The position numbers and the translations under genes were made by a program. The notes under the pieces were generated by a model, which saw only the letters and a list, made by a program, of their open reading frames with translations, was not told where the DNA came from and did not search any database. A stretch of 27,535 nucleotides of DNA from a virus, in IMG/VR virus record IMGVR_UViG_3300025083_002851, positions 1 to 27,535 of that record; one strand, 5' to 3'. This document shows positions 13,962 to 21,241 of this stretch, one piece after another. The stretch's first letter is position 1. Every line of letters begins with the position of its first letter.

Positions 13962-14265
13962 CCGGCCCATCCTTACCTAAGTATGATCTTACAATCTCAA
14001 TCATTAATTCATCTTTGCTGTATTCTTCTGGTATGTAATCAACACTTTCCATCTCACCAATGTCAATTACTTTGTCCTCTACTTTGACTCTTGCTTTGAA
14101 AAGGGAATCTTGATATGCTTGTTGTGCCATTTCCAACATGCCTTGTAGTTGTCCTACAACAGGAGATGTTGGAGATGTTGCTAATAAACGTTTTGTTACT
14201 TTGTCAATTTCAGTAACAAGTTTATCTTCTGATAACTTATTAACATAATCATAATAATCAAACAT
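13951..14265 (-). CDS. Small helical phage hypothetical
   Basis: A 104-residue protein, predicted mainly helical, with an LxxMLEMAQQAYQDSLF helix in the middle. Overlaps by eight bases with the gene upstream and by 11 with the one downstream, so it is translated with them. I do not recognise it beyond resembling short proteins of T4-like phage gene clusters. Confidence 0.7.
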   Translation of the reverse strand: MFDYYDYVNKLSEDKLVTEIDKVTKRLLATSPTSPVVGQLQGMLEMAQQAYQDSLFKARVKVEDKVIDIGEMESVDYIPEEYSKDELMIEIVRSYLGKDGPDGQ

Positions 14266-14590
14266 CTTTCAAATAATCCTTTGCAATACTTAACTTACTT
14301 ATCGCCGCTAAGTCGGGTGTCCTGAAGCGAATCTGGCCGCTTTTTAATTGAAAATCCCAAAAATCTTGCAATCCGTAGTCAATAAGTACCTTACGTAACT
14401 CTCTATCTGATTTACCTCTGATTAGCATATATCTGTTTGGACGCCATTCAAGCCAGCATTCTGCAAAGTATGCAGTGCGTTCTGTTAGTGTTGGATTAAG
14501 TTTACCAAATGCTTCAAACATTTTCTCATCTGAGAACATATTGGCATACGTATTACTACGTGGAAGAGTATCTATTTCAAATCCGTTCAT
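14258..14590 (-). CDS. Phage hypothetical, 110 residues
   Basis: A soluble alpha/beta protein with a Trp/Arg-rich centre (FAECWLEWRPNRYMLIRG, about residues 42-59) and RKVLIDYGLQDFWDFQLKSGQIRFRTPDL after it. Such a pattern could form a small nucleic-acid- or protein-binding domain but I recognise no family. The start overlaps by 14 bases the VOC-like gene upstream; ends overlap the next gene. Confidence 0.65.
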   Translation of the reverse strand: MNGFEIDTLPRSNTYANMFSDEKMFEAFGKLNPTLTERTAYFAECWLEWRPNRYMLIRGKSDRELRKVLIDYGLQDFWDFQLKSGQIRFRTPDLAAISKLSIAKDYLKDV

Positions 14591-15422
14591 AGTGTGATAA
14601 TATGTTGTGTTCTAGTATGTGTATGGTCTGCTTTCTCTGTCTGAATATCACATCTAATCCGGGTAATGCTTGGACTACTTTGTTTTCTATGCTATATGAT
14701 TCTTCGTTGCCAAATGCTAGGCAGTTGTAGGAATTGATTTTGTAATTCAATGCACCAAAATTATCTACTGTTGCATTGTACTCTTTTAAGTCTAAGTTAT
14801 TAACAAGTAGACTTGCTGTAGATGCAAACACATCGTTAGTGTCTACTATCATTGCAGGAACATTATTGTTTCTACTTGTCCTGTCTATCAGTATGCTGAA
14901 TCTATTGTTGTTGCTCACCAATGTGTTATAGGTTTCTCCTTGCTTGGTAAATTTGAATCCTATATCTTGGTAATGGTCCATCACTGATCTGTGATGTTGA
15001 TTGTACACTATGCCTGATATGTGTTGAAACTCAGGCTTGGAATATGCAGGTAAGTCGTATACTTTGTGTCTTTGCAGTATGTTTCGTATCTTGGCATATT
15101 CATCTTCATCAACAAAAAGACTTCTAAAAGGTGTTCCATTATCGAGAATGTACATTGCTAAGTCATCATCATACTTAACAGGCAAGTGTTCTATTGATGA
15201 CAGTGGGGTAACAAATCCTATCCCTGATATGCCATCTTTTTCTGCATCGTCATTTCTGTTTAATAAAATAATTGAATTACGTTGGGTCCACAGTTGAGCA
15301 TTGTTTGTTTCACTTGATGTACGCATACGAAAACCCAAGGCGGCAAACTGCTCACCTATGCTCTCATCTGAATACCTACTTGGATTATATGTGTATTCTA
15401 AAAATGCGTACTCTGTTGTCAT
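14577..15422 (-). CDS. Glyoxalase/VOC-fold protein resembling 4-hydroxyphenylpyruvate dioxygenase
   Basis: A 281-residue protein. The N-terminal 80 residues (AFLEYTYNP, then EQFAALGFRMRT, then AQLWTQRNSIILLNRNDDAEKDGISGIGFVT) match the first half of HPPD-like proteins, where a phase of strand-helix-strand ends in a hydrophobic 'xLxRQGxINFxLN' unit. The second half shows a repeated weaker version (DHYQDIGFKFTKQG...NRFSILIDR), consistent with two or more VOC modules. I cannot see the full His-His-Glu iron-binding triad, so catalysis is doubtful. The gene is coupled to the Fe-S carrier upstream by a four-base overlap. Confidence 0.5.
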   Translation of the reverse strand: MTTEYAFLEYTYNPSRYSDESIGEQFAALGFRMRTSSETNNAQLWTQRNSIILLNRNDDAEKDGISGIGFVTPLSSIEHLPVKYDDDLAMYILDNGTPFRSLFVDEDEYAKIRNILQRHKVYDLPAYSKPEFQHISGIVYNQHHRSVMDHYQDIGFKFTKQGETYNTLVSNNNRFSILIDRTSRNNNVPAMIVDTNDVFASTASLLVNNLDLKEYNATVDNFGALNYKINSYNCLAFGNEESYSIENKVVQALPGLDVIFRQRKQTIHILEHNILSHYERI

Positions 15423-15784
15423 ATGCTAAATGTTACTGATTCCCCGCAACCACATGCACTGTCTGCTAATGGTGCTTTGATTTCTATGTGTTGTCCAGCA
15501 ATGCCTGTGACCAATTCTATGGTACTGCCTGCTAGATACTGTTTACTTAACGTGTCTAAATAAAATGTCCAACCGTTGTATTCTTTGCTGTAGTCTGTTA
15601 AGTTGATGTCTGATATATCGCTGATCAATTTCCAGTCGTACATAAAACCTGCACAACCTCCGCCAGTCAAACTTAACTTAATGCCAATAGCATCAGCACC
15701 TTCTGTTTGAGCAAGAAAGTGTTGTTGGGCACTTTCTGTTAGGGTTACTAGATCCTGGTTTGGATCAAATGTTTTAATCTCCAT
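15419..15784 (-). CDS. A-type iron-sulfur carrier (SufA/IscA/ErpA-like)
   Basis: A 121-residue protein with the three cysteines that define A-type carriers: Cys44 in GGGCAGF, and Cys111 and Cys113 in SACGCGESVTF near the C-terminus. These proteins receive Fe-S clusters from the scaffold and pass them to target enzymes. I start it at the ATG at 15784; a GTG at 15799 would add five residues. No Shine-Dalgarno is visible. It sits between ClpP and the VOC-like gene, about 700 bases from a SufE-like gene and 1.5 kb from a radical SAM gene, which are its likely partners. Confidence 0.92.
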   Translation of the reverse strand: MEIKTFDPNQDLVTLTESAQQHFLAQTEGADAIGIKLSLTGGGCAGFMYDWKLISDISDINLTDYSKEYNGWTFYLDTLSKQYLAGSTIELVTGIAGQHIEIKAPLADSACGCGESVTFSI

Positions 15785-15829
15785 ACTACTATTTAACACA
15801 ATTAAAGCATTGTTTATATAGTATGTGAA

Positions 15830-16420
15830 TTAAATTCGCTTGGTAATGATTTCGTCTACAAGGCCAAAGTCTAATGCTTCTTGGGCAGTCATAAAGTTAT
15901 CACGATCCATTGCTGATTCAAACTCTTCGTATGTTTTACCAGCAGTGTTGTGCTTAACGTATGCTTCTGTGAGTTCACGTTTGATACGCACAATCTCTTT
16001 AGCACGTATTTCAATATCACTTGCTTGTCCTTGAGCACCACCTAATGGTTGATGAATCATGTGCCTTGCTCCTGGTAACATAAAACGTTTACCTGGTGCA
16101 CCTGCGTTAGCAAGGAATGAACCCATGCTGGCCGCTTGTCCCATTACAATAGTCGATACTTCTGGCTTGATGTATTGCATTGTGTCATACATTGCCATAC
16201 CTGCTGTTACAACACCCCCAGGTGAATTGATATAGAAGTTGATGTCTGTGTCTGGATCATCTGCTTCTAGGAATAGTAACTGAGCACAAATGCTATTACT
16301 TACTGCATCATTGACTTCTCCGTTGAGAAATACAATTCTTTCTTTTAGCAGTCTGCTGTAGATATCGTAACTACGCTCTCCTGCACTTGTTTTTTCAATT
16401 ACGTATGGGACAAAATTCAT
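15830..16420 (-). CDS. clpP: ATP-dependent Clp protease proteolytic subunit
   Basis: A 196-residue protein with the full serine protease triad: Ser98 in GQAASMGS, His123 in MIHQP, and Asp174 in DRDNF. INSPGG (residues 64-69) forms the oxyanion strand. Length matches bacterial ClpP without propeptide. No ClpX or ClpA is in the window, so it must work with host unfoldases, perhaps to shift which host proteins are degraded. It has its own sigma-70 promoter with the -35 box overlapping the SufE-like stop. Phage ClpP genes are known in marine T4-like phages. Confidence 0.95.
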   Translation of the reverse strand: MNFVPYVIEKTSAGERSYDIYSRLLKERIVFLNGEVNDAVSNSICAQLLFLEADDPDTDINFYINSPGGVVTAGMAMYDTMQYIKPEVSTIVMGQAASMGSFLANAGAPGKRFMLPGARHMIHQPLGGAQGQASDIEIRAKEIVRIKRELTEAYVKHNTAGKTYEEFESAMDRDNFMTAQEALDFGLVDEIITKRI

Positions 16421-16446
16421 TTTTATTACCTGTTTGTTAAAAGTTA

Positions 16447-16475
16447 ATTGTATAACAATTTGTTAAGTATGTCAA
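16447..16475 (-). promoter_or_regulatory. Sigma-70 promoter for clpP with inverted repeat at the -10
   Basis: Minus strand TTGACA (16475-16470), 17-base spacer, TACAAT (16452-16447). The -10 sits in the inverted repeat AATTGT-TAT-ACAATT (16446-16460), which could be a repressor site. Start expected near 16440, giving a leader of about 20 bases with AGG before the ATG. Confidence 0.75.
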
Positions 16476-16864
16476 TCACTAAGTGCAATACTGTATATTT
16501 TATTGATGAATTTTTGAAATGATCGTTTTCTTTCAAACAATAAAAATCTTGTTATATTGTCAAAATCTCTAAATTTAACTTGTAAAATCTCTTGTTTAGT
16601 TTTGTTACCGTAAACGTCTGTGAGTATTTTACCAATGCCATTAACAAACTTACTGTCGGAAAGAAAAGTAAAACTAAATGTACCATCAGCATTCTTAGCA
16701 CCTGTAATCCATACAGGTGAACTACAACCTGCTACATAGTCTTCTTCATTTCTTGCTGTAACTTTAGTAAGTACTCCATCTGATATGGAGTTTAACCAAG
16801 CGACATAATCGTTTGGATTATCAATTGGCAATGCTTGAGCATTGTATTCTTCTAATGATGACAT
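16472..16864 (-). CDS. SufE-like sulfur acceptor
   Basis: A 130-residue protein from the ATG at 16864. The core VAGCSSPVWITG (with Cys47) matches the SufE/CsdE active site V-x-G-C-x-S-x-V-W, where the cysteine takes persulfide from a SufS-type desulfurase. The following F-x-F-x-S-D-S-K-F-V-N-G-I-G-K-I-L and Y-x-x-K-T-x-Q-E-I-L are also SufE-like. Length fits the family (about 138). No SufS, SufB or SufC is in the window, so it would tap the host desulfurase. Its start is five bases after a TATAAATA late box. An upstream GTG (16900) is less likely. Confidence 0.85.
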   Translation of the reverse strand: MSSLEEYNAQALPIDNPNDYVAWLNSISDGVLTKVTARNEEDYVAGCSSPVWITGAKNADGTFSFTFLSDSKFVNGIGKILTDVYGNKTKQEILQVKFRDFDNITRFLLFERKRSFQKFINKIYSIALSD

Positions 16865-16869
16865 ACTGA

Positions 16870-16877
16870 TATTTATA
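16870..16877 (-). promoter_or_regulatory. T4-type late promoter box TATAAATA before the SufE-like gene
   Basis: The minus strand reads TATAAATA, a perfect T4 late box, ending five bases before the ATG at 16864. With normal late-promoter geometry the transcript would begin at or next to the start codon. Almost the same string (ATATAA[A/G]TATCAGTATG) occurs before the coiled-coil gene that starts at 23834. Confidence 0.6.
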
Positions 16878-16925
16878 TCCTGAGTTAGGTTGTGGCCCAC
16901 GGAAGTGAACCACGAGTGTTTTTTG

Positions 16926-17087
16926 TTACATAATTGGTTGCATAGCCACCCACATCATCCATGCCGTAGTTAGACTCAAAAAACCCATTGCAATATCATC
17001 GCAAAAGTGTCCGTCGTTGCAGACGCGGTCTTTGAACTCGTTCCAGGTATCGGTGATTGAGTGAGCAACCTTTGTCAAGGTTGTCAT
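16926..17087 (-). CDS. Small membrane-anchored protein, 53 residues
   Basis: The ATG at 17087 is chosen because a clear GGAG lies eight bases upstream; a GTG at 17129 would add 14 residues but has no such site. The N-terminal half is soluble and contains two cysteines (about residues 23 and 29); the C-terminal half is a transmembrane helix (about residues 32-50, MGFLSLTTAWMMWVAMQ). No family is recognised. It lies between the two iron-sulfur-related genes. Confidence 0.6.
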   Translation of the reverse strand: MTTLTKVAHSITDTWNEFKDRVCNDGHFCDDIAMGFLSLTTAWMMWVAMQPIM

Positions 17088-17296
17088 GTTATTCTCCAGT
17101 CCTAAATTAAATTTAGCAACTTCGTTCACTGCCTCTTACGAGCACAGCTCAGTGTAAAAAAAGTTCCTTAACTTTTGTAGACCCTCATACACATACATAG
17201 TGTAGGCATAATAGCCCGAGGCATCAACATTTACATTGTTGTGGAAGGGAAGTGCCCTACCTTCCAACATCTATTTATCAATAGTTAAAACATCAG
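17088..17296 (-). other. 209-base intergenic leader, structured
   Basis: Between the radical SAM stop and the 53-residue gene. On the minus strand it begins with a late-promoter box (17279-17272), then a stem TGTTGGAAGG paired with CCTTCCACAACA (two-base bulge), then an AAAAGTT-AAGG-AACTTTT hairpin with a short U-run. A 44-codon frame (17270-17136) is present but starts one base after the promoter box, so it would not be in the transcript. A structured 5' leader or small RNA is the better reading. Confidence 0.4.
17272..17279 (-). promoter_or_regulatory. T4-type late promoter box GATAAATA
   Basis: Minus strand GATAAATA, 17 bases after the radical SAM stop and 184 bases before the ATG at 17087. 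It would give an unusually long leader for this genome. Confidence 0.55.
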
Positions 17297-18766
17297 TTAA
17301 GTTTTCTGGTTATTTTTGAACCATTCTGACTTTTGAGTGAAATATTGTTTGCGAATCTTTTTTGCAACACTCAGAGATCGCTTTTTAATTTGTTGTGTGT
17401 ATGCCACCATGTCAGGAACATTACTCACAACACCATGCGCCATAAAGTTCAAGTATTCAAATGAACTCAACCCTGTTGGAAAATTAACAGACCTCAAGTA
17501 AGCATCTGCCTTGTCTCTGATTGTGAGTGCAGATTTAGAATCAGTCCATTCGTTCTTCCAATGCATTAATTTTTTACTGACTCTGAAATCTTCTTCTTCA
17601 GTGATTGTGTAACCATACTTTTCAGGGTTAGCACTCATATCGCTTACATAGTTATCGTCATATACATCACTGTTGGGTTTGCCAAGTTCCAGTACACTGA
17701 TATACAATGCATCTAATAATTTTTCGTCCGCTATACGTTTTATATTGTTGAGAAAACTTTGTTCACTTTCTCCTCTAAGACCTAAAATTATTCCACTGCT
17801 TATTAGTGTTTCAGGAGATAATTGTTTTAGTTTTTTGAGAATGTCAACTGTCTTGTGTATGTTACCACTTTTGTTTGCCAACTTTGCACTGCTACTTTCT
17901 AAAGTTTCAATACCAAAACTAACACCTGATATTTTTAATTGTTCCCAAAGCTCTTGTTGTTCTTGCATACCAAACAGTTCAACCCTAAAAAACCCGGCCA
18001 ACTTTGGATCAAAGTCTAAATTGTTTTTTACTTCTAACAGTGTTCTAAGTTTTTGGGTATCATCATTACAGGTGTCATCAGCAAGATAAAAATGTTCTGA
18101 ACCGTACTTGTTATTCATGTGTTCCATGAATTGAGTTATATATTCAGATTGTTGCAGTAATGGATTTTTTGTATTACGCAAATCAAAACTGCAAAAACTA
18201 CAATTAAATTTACAACCTAAACCTAATTCAAATCCCACAATGTCCTTGCTAGTGATAAAGTCACAGTCTCTGAAGTAACCAATCACAGGCTTCTCAATGT
18301 TGACATCTACGTTGCGATTTATAAACACATTAGGATAAGGTGTAGCAAACCTGCTCATGTCCTCATCATCTAACCATGCTTCAAATATCTCCATACTGCG
18401 ACCAACAAAGAAATAATCAACTAAATTTAAGAGTCCTTTTTCAAAGTATCTATTGCCACCAAGGAGTATTTTGACATGTGGTATTTCTTGCTTAACCTGC
18501 AACAAAACGTTCTCAATTGAATAAGTTACATGATTACTAAACGGCGTACTTAATGCAATAATTGGGTCTTTAGAGTCCTTAAGATAAGTTATTATAGAAT
18601 CTAGTAATAGGTCTTTGGGCCAATGACTGAACCAATCAATTATGGTGTTCTCTATTCCTCTGCTATCGAGTCTTCTAGCAACATCTGTGGCTCCTATATT
18701 TCTGTATGTATTACTGGTATACAGGTCAGTTCCCACTGTGTTTTCACTGAGAATTAAAACTTTCAT
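17297..18766 (-). CDS. Radical SAM enzyme with N-terminal B12-binding-like domain (paralogue 2)
   Basis: A 489-residue protein with the same layout as the one at 5938-7365: a Rossmann-like N-terminal domain (residues 1-130, ALSTPFSN and LLGGN), then the radical SAM motif at Cys185, Cys189, Cys192 (LGCKFNCSFCSF), then matching blocks such as LADDTCNDDTQKLRTL, SFGIETLES and MSANPEKYGYTIT. The DxHxxG B12 motif is not visible. The two proteins differ enough to have distinct substrates. A GTAAATA late-like box lies six bases before the ATG, directly after the terminator of the upstream gene, so it is expressed separately. It is near the SufE-like and A-type carrier genes. Confidence 0.88.
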   Translation of the reverse strand: MKVLILSENTVGTDLYTSNTYRNIGATDVARRLDSRGIENTIIDWFSHWPKDLLLDSIITYLKDSKDPIIALSTPFSNHVTYSIENVLLQVKQEIPHVKILLGGNRYFEKGLLNLVDYFFVGRSMEIFEAWLDDEDMSRFATPYPNVFINRNVDVNIEKPVIGYFRDCDFITSKDIVGFELGLGCKFNCSFCSFDLRNTKNPLLQQSEYITQFMEHMNNKYGSEHFYLADDTCNDDTQKLRTLLEVKNNLDFDPKLAGFFRVELFGMQEQQELWEQLKISGVSFGIETLESSSAKLANKSGNIHKTVDILKKLKQLSPETLISSGIILGLRGESEQSFLNNIKRIADEKLLDALYISVLELGKPNSDVYDDNYVSDMSANPEKYGYTITEEEDFRVSKKLMHWKNEWTDSKSALTIRDKADAYLRSVNFPTGLSSFEYLNFMAHGVVSNVPDMVAYTQQIKKRSLSVAKKIRKQYFTQKSEWFKNNQKT

Positions 18767-18787
18767 ATAGTGTATTTACGTTAAAGA

Positions 18788-18813
18788 ATAAAAAGCCAGC
18801 ATAGAGCTGGCTT
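18788..18813 (-). terminator. Rho-independent terminator
   Basis: Minus strand AAGCCAGC-TCTAT-GCTGGCTT, an eight-base-pair perfect stem with a five-base loop followed by TTTATT. It ends the transcript of the EF-hand membrane protein (stop at 18836) and isolates the radical SAM gene. Confidence 0.88.
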
Positions 18814-18835
18814 CTTATGTTTGCAAACAAAAGAA

Positions 18836-19147
18836 TTACTTCTTTTGATCTTTGATGCCTTTTTTAAGATCGGCAATCATTGTATCTTTGTTTTTTCTCT
18901 TGTCTAGCTCAACACCAAAATCACGACCTAATTCCTCAAGTTGTGCTTTAGTTTGTGCTTTGAGTTTAGCAAGTGTAGGAAGTTTTTTAACTTCTGCTTT
19001 AACGCCTGCCTTGGCATTTTCTACTGCTTCTTTAACATCAGCAACATCAACCTTTCCGTCATTGTTGACGTCAAGACCTTTGTCTTTGTTAAAGTAGTAA
19101 ACAACACCACCCAATACTAAGAGACCAATAATGAATACAATTTCCAT
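18836..19147 (-). CDS. Membrane protein with dockerin-type EF-hand loop and HeH/SAP-like domain
   Basis: A 103-residue protein from the ATG at 19147 (AGGAG upstream; a TTG six bases earlier is not needed). Residues 1-18 are a membrane anchor. Residues 26-37 read D-V-N-N-D-G-K-V-D-V-A-D, a perfect dockerin-type calcium loop. After an Ala/Lys-rich helix, residues 63-98 (KAQTKAQLEELGRDFGVELDKRKNKDTMIADLKKGI) match the helix-extension-helix/SAP-like fold (x-x-L-E-E-L-G-x-x-x-G-V-E-L-D-K-R-x-x-K-x-x-M-I). This joins calcium binding to a possible DNA- or protein-binding tip at the membrane. Role unknown. Confidence 0.7.
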   Translation of the reverse strand: MEIVFIIGLLVLGGVVYYFNKDKGLDVNNDGKVDVADVKEAVENAKAGVKAEVKKLPTLAKLKAQTKAQLEELGRDFGVELDKRKNKDTMIADLKKGIKDQKK

Positions 19148-19149
19148 AA

Positions 19150-20094
19150 TCAACTCCTAAGATATATATCTAATTGTTCTAAGTCCTCATAACGTGAACT
19201 ATCGAACGGGTGTACAAGATTGAAAGGATTTGCTCGTTTGTAAGTAGTACTCCTCACTCTGTCAGCGACAGCCTGAACAATCGCTTTATCTTGCTCGTTA
19301 AGTGATTCCATATCGACTCCACCCCTCATAAGAGAGAATAGAGCGATATCGAACTCCAAGTAACTAAAACCAAATTGGTCCTCGTCACCGTCGGCAATGC
19401 CTAAACCGTCTGTAGGTTTTGCCTCCACAATGCTTTGTGGTACTCCGAGATATTCTGCTAACGCAGGTATCTCCCAGCTCTTGGTCATTGCTTGGATAGG
19501 TGAGACGTCACCAACATCACCATGCAATGTCCAAAACCCTGCCGCAAGTTCTGAGAAGTTATCTGTACTTGCCACACAACCTCCTAGTTTACTTGCTAGA
19601 TTATAAAGTGTAATCATTCTAAGTCTGGCTCGAATGTTACCCTTTCTAATATTTTGTTCTTTCATGTTAACACCAACAAGTTCTTTGTGGAAGTCAACAT
19701 CTGTGTTTTGATAAAATTCTACTAAGTTGTCAAAGGCATCAGTAAGGTCAATCTTTAGCATTCTAATACCTAATGCATTACATGCTTCTATGCCTCTGTT
19801 AGTTTCTTCTGGATTTTGATGTATAGGCATTACTACACCTGTAACATTCCATCCAGCATTCTTGAATAGTGCGGCAGTAACAGCACTGTCTATGCCGCCA
19901 CTCATGCCAAGTACAATATTATCTATACCATGTTGGATTTTGTACTTTGCTAATTCGCTGACAACAGATCTACTTAAATCTGCTATATTATTGTGATAGA
20001 CTCCATAAGAAATAAGATCTGTGAGTCTCTCTTGAAACCAAGGTGACAGAGAAGGATCTCTGTTGTACCTTTGAATATTTTCTTGTATGCTCAT
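19150..20094 (-). CDS. nadE: NH3-dependent NAD+ synthetase
   Basis: A 314-residue protein that makes NAD+ from deamido-NAD, ATP and ammonia. It has the PP-loop SGGIDS (residues 65-70) that grips ATP, then STDNFSELAAGFWTLHGDVGDVSPI, the glutamate/threonine/aspartate cluster for deamido-NAD, and the lid ADGDEDQFGFSYLE. Bacterial NadE is about 275 residues; here an N-terminal helical extension of about 40 residues precedes the core. Glutaminase domain is absent. It has a late-type AATAAATA box ten bases before the start. NAD synthesis genes are a known phage cargo that also counters NAD-depleting defences. Confidence 0.93.
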   Translation of the reverse strand: MSIQENIQRYNRDPSLSPWFQERLTDLISYGVYHNNIADLSRSVVSELAKYKIQHGIDNIVLGMSGGIDSAVTAALFKNAGWNVTGVVMPIHQNPEETNRGIEACNALGIRMLKIDLTDAFDNLVEFYQNTDVDFHKELVGVNMKEQNIRKGNIRARLRMITLYNLASKLGGCVASTDNFSELAAGFWTLHGDVGDVSPIQAMTKSWEIPALAEYLGVPQSIVEAKPTDGLGIADGDEDQFGFSYLEFDIALFSLMRGGVDMESLNEQDKAIVQAVADRVRSTTYKRANPFNLVHPFDSSRYEDLEQLDIYLRS

Positions 20095-20104
20095 AATTTA
20101 ATTT

Positions 20105-20112
20105 TATTTATT
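20105..20112 (-). promoter_or_regulatory. T4-type late promoter box AATAAATA before nadE
   Basis: Minus strand AATAAATA in the 28-base gap between the GMP reductase stop and the nadE ATG. It would start a transcript close to the start codon. Confidence 0.5.
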
Positions 20113-20122
20113 AAAACACCTA

Positions 20123-21241
20123 TTATTCACCAACAGTAAATGGTTCGTAAGTGGTGTTGAATTGTTTGCCATTGTTAACTTGCACAAAAGTAGTGCGTTT
20201 GCTGAGTTCTTTCAAACTCTTTGCACCAACATAAGTACAAGTACTGCGGAGACCGCCAAGAATGTCTCCAATAACGGATTCGACAGGACCTTTGTAAGGT
20301 ACACGAACCACCCGGCCTTCACTTGCTCTATACTCTTTTGTTCCACCATGTTTCTCCTGTGCCGCGGTACTGCTCATACCATAAAATTGTACAAATTGTT
20401 TCTCAACTTTTTTACCTACTCCTGCACTTGTGCTAGGTGCTTGTTCATCAGTAATAAAAGTTTTTGTAATTACTTCGCCACCGCCTTCGTCTGTGCCTGA
20501 CAACATACCGCCCAGCATCACAAAGTCTGCTCCAGCACCAAATGCTTTTGCTACGTCACCTGGTGAACTGCATCCGCCATCGGCGATGATGTGTCCGCCA
20601 AGACCATGAGCGGCATCTGCACATTCAATGACTGCTGATAATTGTGGATAGCCCACACCAGTTTTAATCCGAGTAGTGCAAACACTACCAGGGCCAATGC
20701 CCACTTTAACGATATCCGCTCCATTTAATATTAACTCCTCTGTGATATCCGGAGTAACAACATTGCCTGCAATGATAGTTACATTAGGATGATTGTCTCT
20801 AAAACGTTTAACAAAATCTATAAATCTTTCTGAATAGCCATTAGCAACATCAATACACACATAGTCAATAGATCTGCTGAGTGATAATGTTTTATCAATG
20901 CGTTCGAGATCAATGTCTGTGATGCCTGTGCTGACTGCAACTGTTTGACGCAAATCATCTTTGTTAGTATGATTATTTAACCAATCCCAAATTTCTGCAG
21001 GTTGATAACTTTTTGCTAAACAGGTAAACATTCCTTTTTTAGCCAATGGTAATGCCATATCAAATGTACCAACACCATCCATGTTAGCGGCCATGATAGG
21101 AATACCTCTGTACGTTTTGCCGCTATTCCTAAAATTATATTCTCTGTTTAAGTCAACGTCCTTGCGACTGCCTATTTCACTTCTTTTAGGTCTAAACAGT
21201 ACATCAGCATAATCTAATTTTACGTCACGTTCAATTCTCAT
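20123..21241 (-). CDS. guaC: GMP reductase
   Basis: A 372-residue IMPDH/GMPR-family barrel enzyme that converts GMP to IMP with NADPH. The start [26 protein letters not shown] is like E. coli GuaC, the catalytic Cys188 lies in [11 protein letters not shown], and [22 protein letters not shown] and [24 protein letters not shown] match GuaC (347 residues in E. coli) rather than IMPDH; no CBS domains are present. It would return guanine nucleotides to the purine pool for dATP or dGTP balance. The start is coupled to the SGNH gene by a four-base overlap. Confidence 0.93.
   Translation of the reverse strand: MRIERDVKLDYADVLFRPKRSEIGSRKDVDLNREYNFRNSGKTYRGIPIMAANMDGVGTFDMALPLAKKGMFTCLAKSYQPAEIWDWLNNHTNKDDLRQTVAVSTGITDIDLERIDKTLSLSRSIDYVCIDVANGYSERFIDFVKRFRDNHPNVTIIAGNVVTPDITEELILNGADIVKVGIGPGSVCTTRIKTGVGYPQLSAVIECADAAHGLGGHIIADGGCSSPGDVAKAFGAGADFVMLGGMLSGTDEGGGEVITKTFITDEQAPSTSAGVGKKVEKQFVQFYGMSSTAAQEKHGGTKEYRASEGRVVRVPYKGPVESVIGDILGGLRSTCTYVGAKSLKELSKRTTFVQVNNGKQFNTTYEPFTVGE

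Noticed and set aside
16865-16900. GTG start at 16900 for the SufE-like gene
   Set aside because: It lies upstream of a TATAAATA box and encodes residues with no SufE similarity; ATG at 16864 fits the family length.
16885-16925. tRNA-like T-loop string GTGGTTCACTTCC
   Set aside because: No acceptor stem, anticodon arm or CCA end can be built around it; no tRNA found in the window.
17136-17270. 44-codon minus-strand frame (MLEGRALPFHNNV...)
   Set aside because: Its ATG lies one base after a late-promoter box, so it would be at or before the expected RNA start; no Shine-Dalgarno; better explained as a structured leader.
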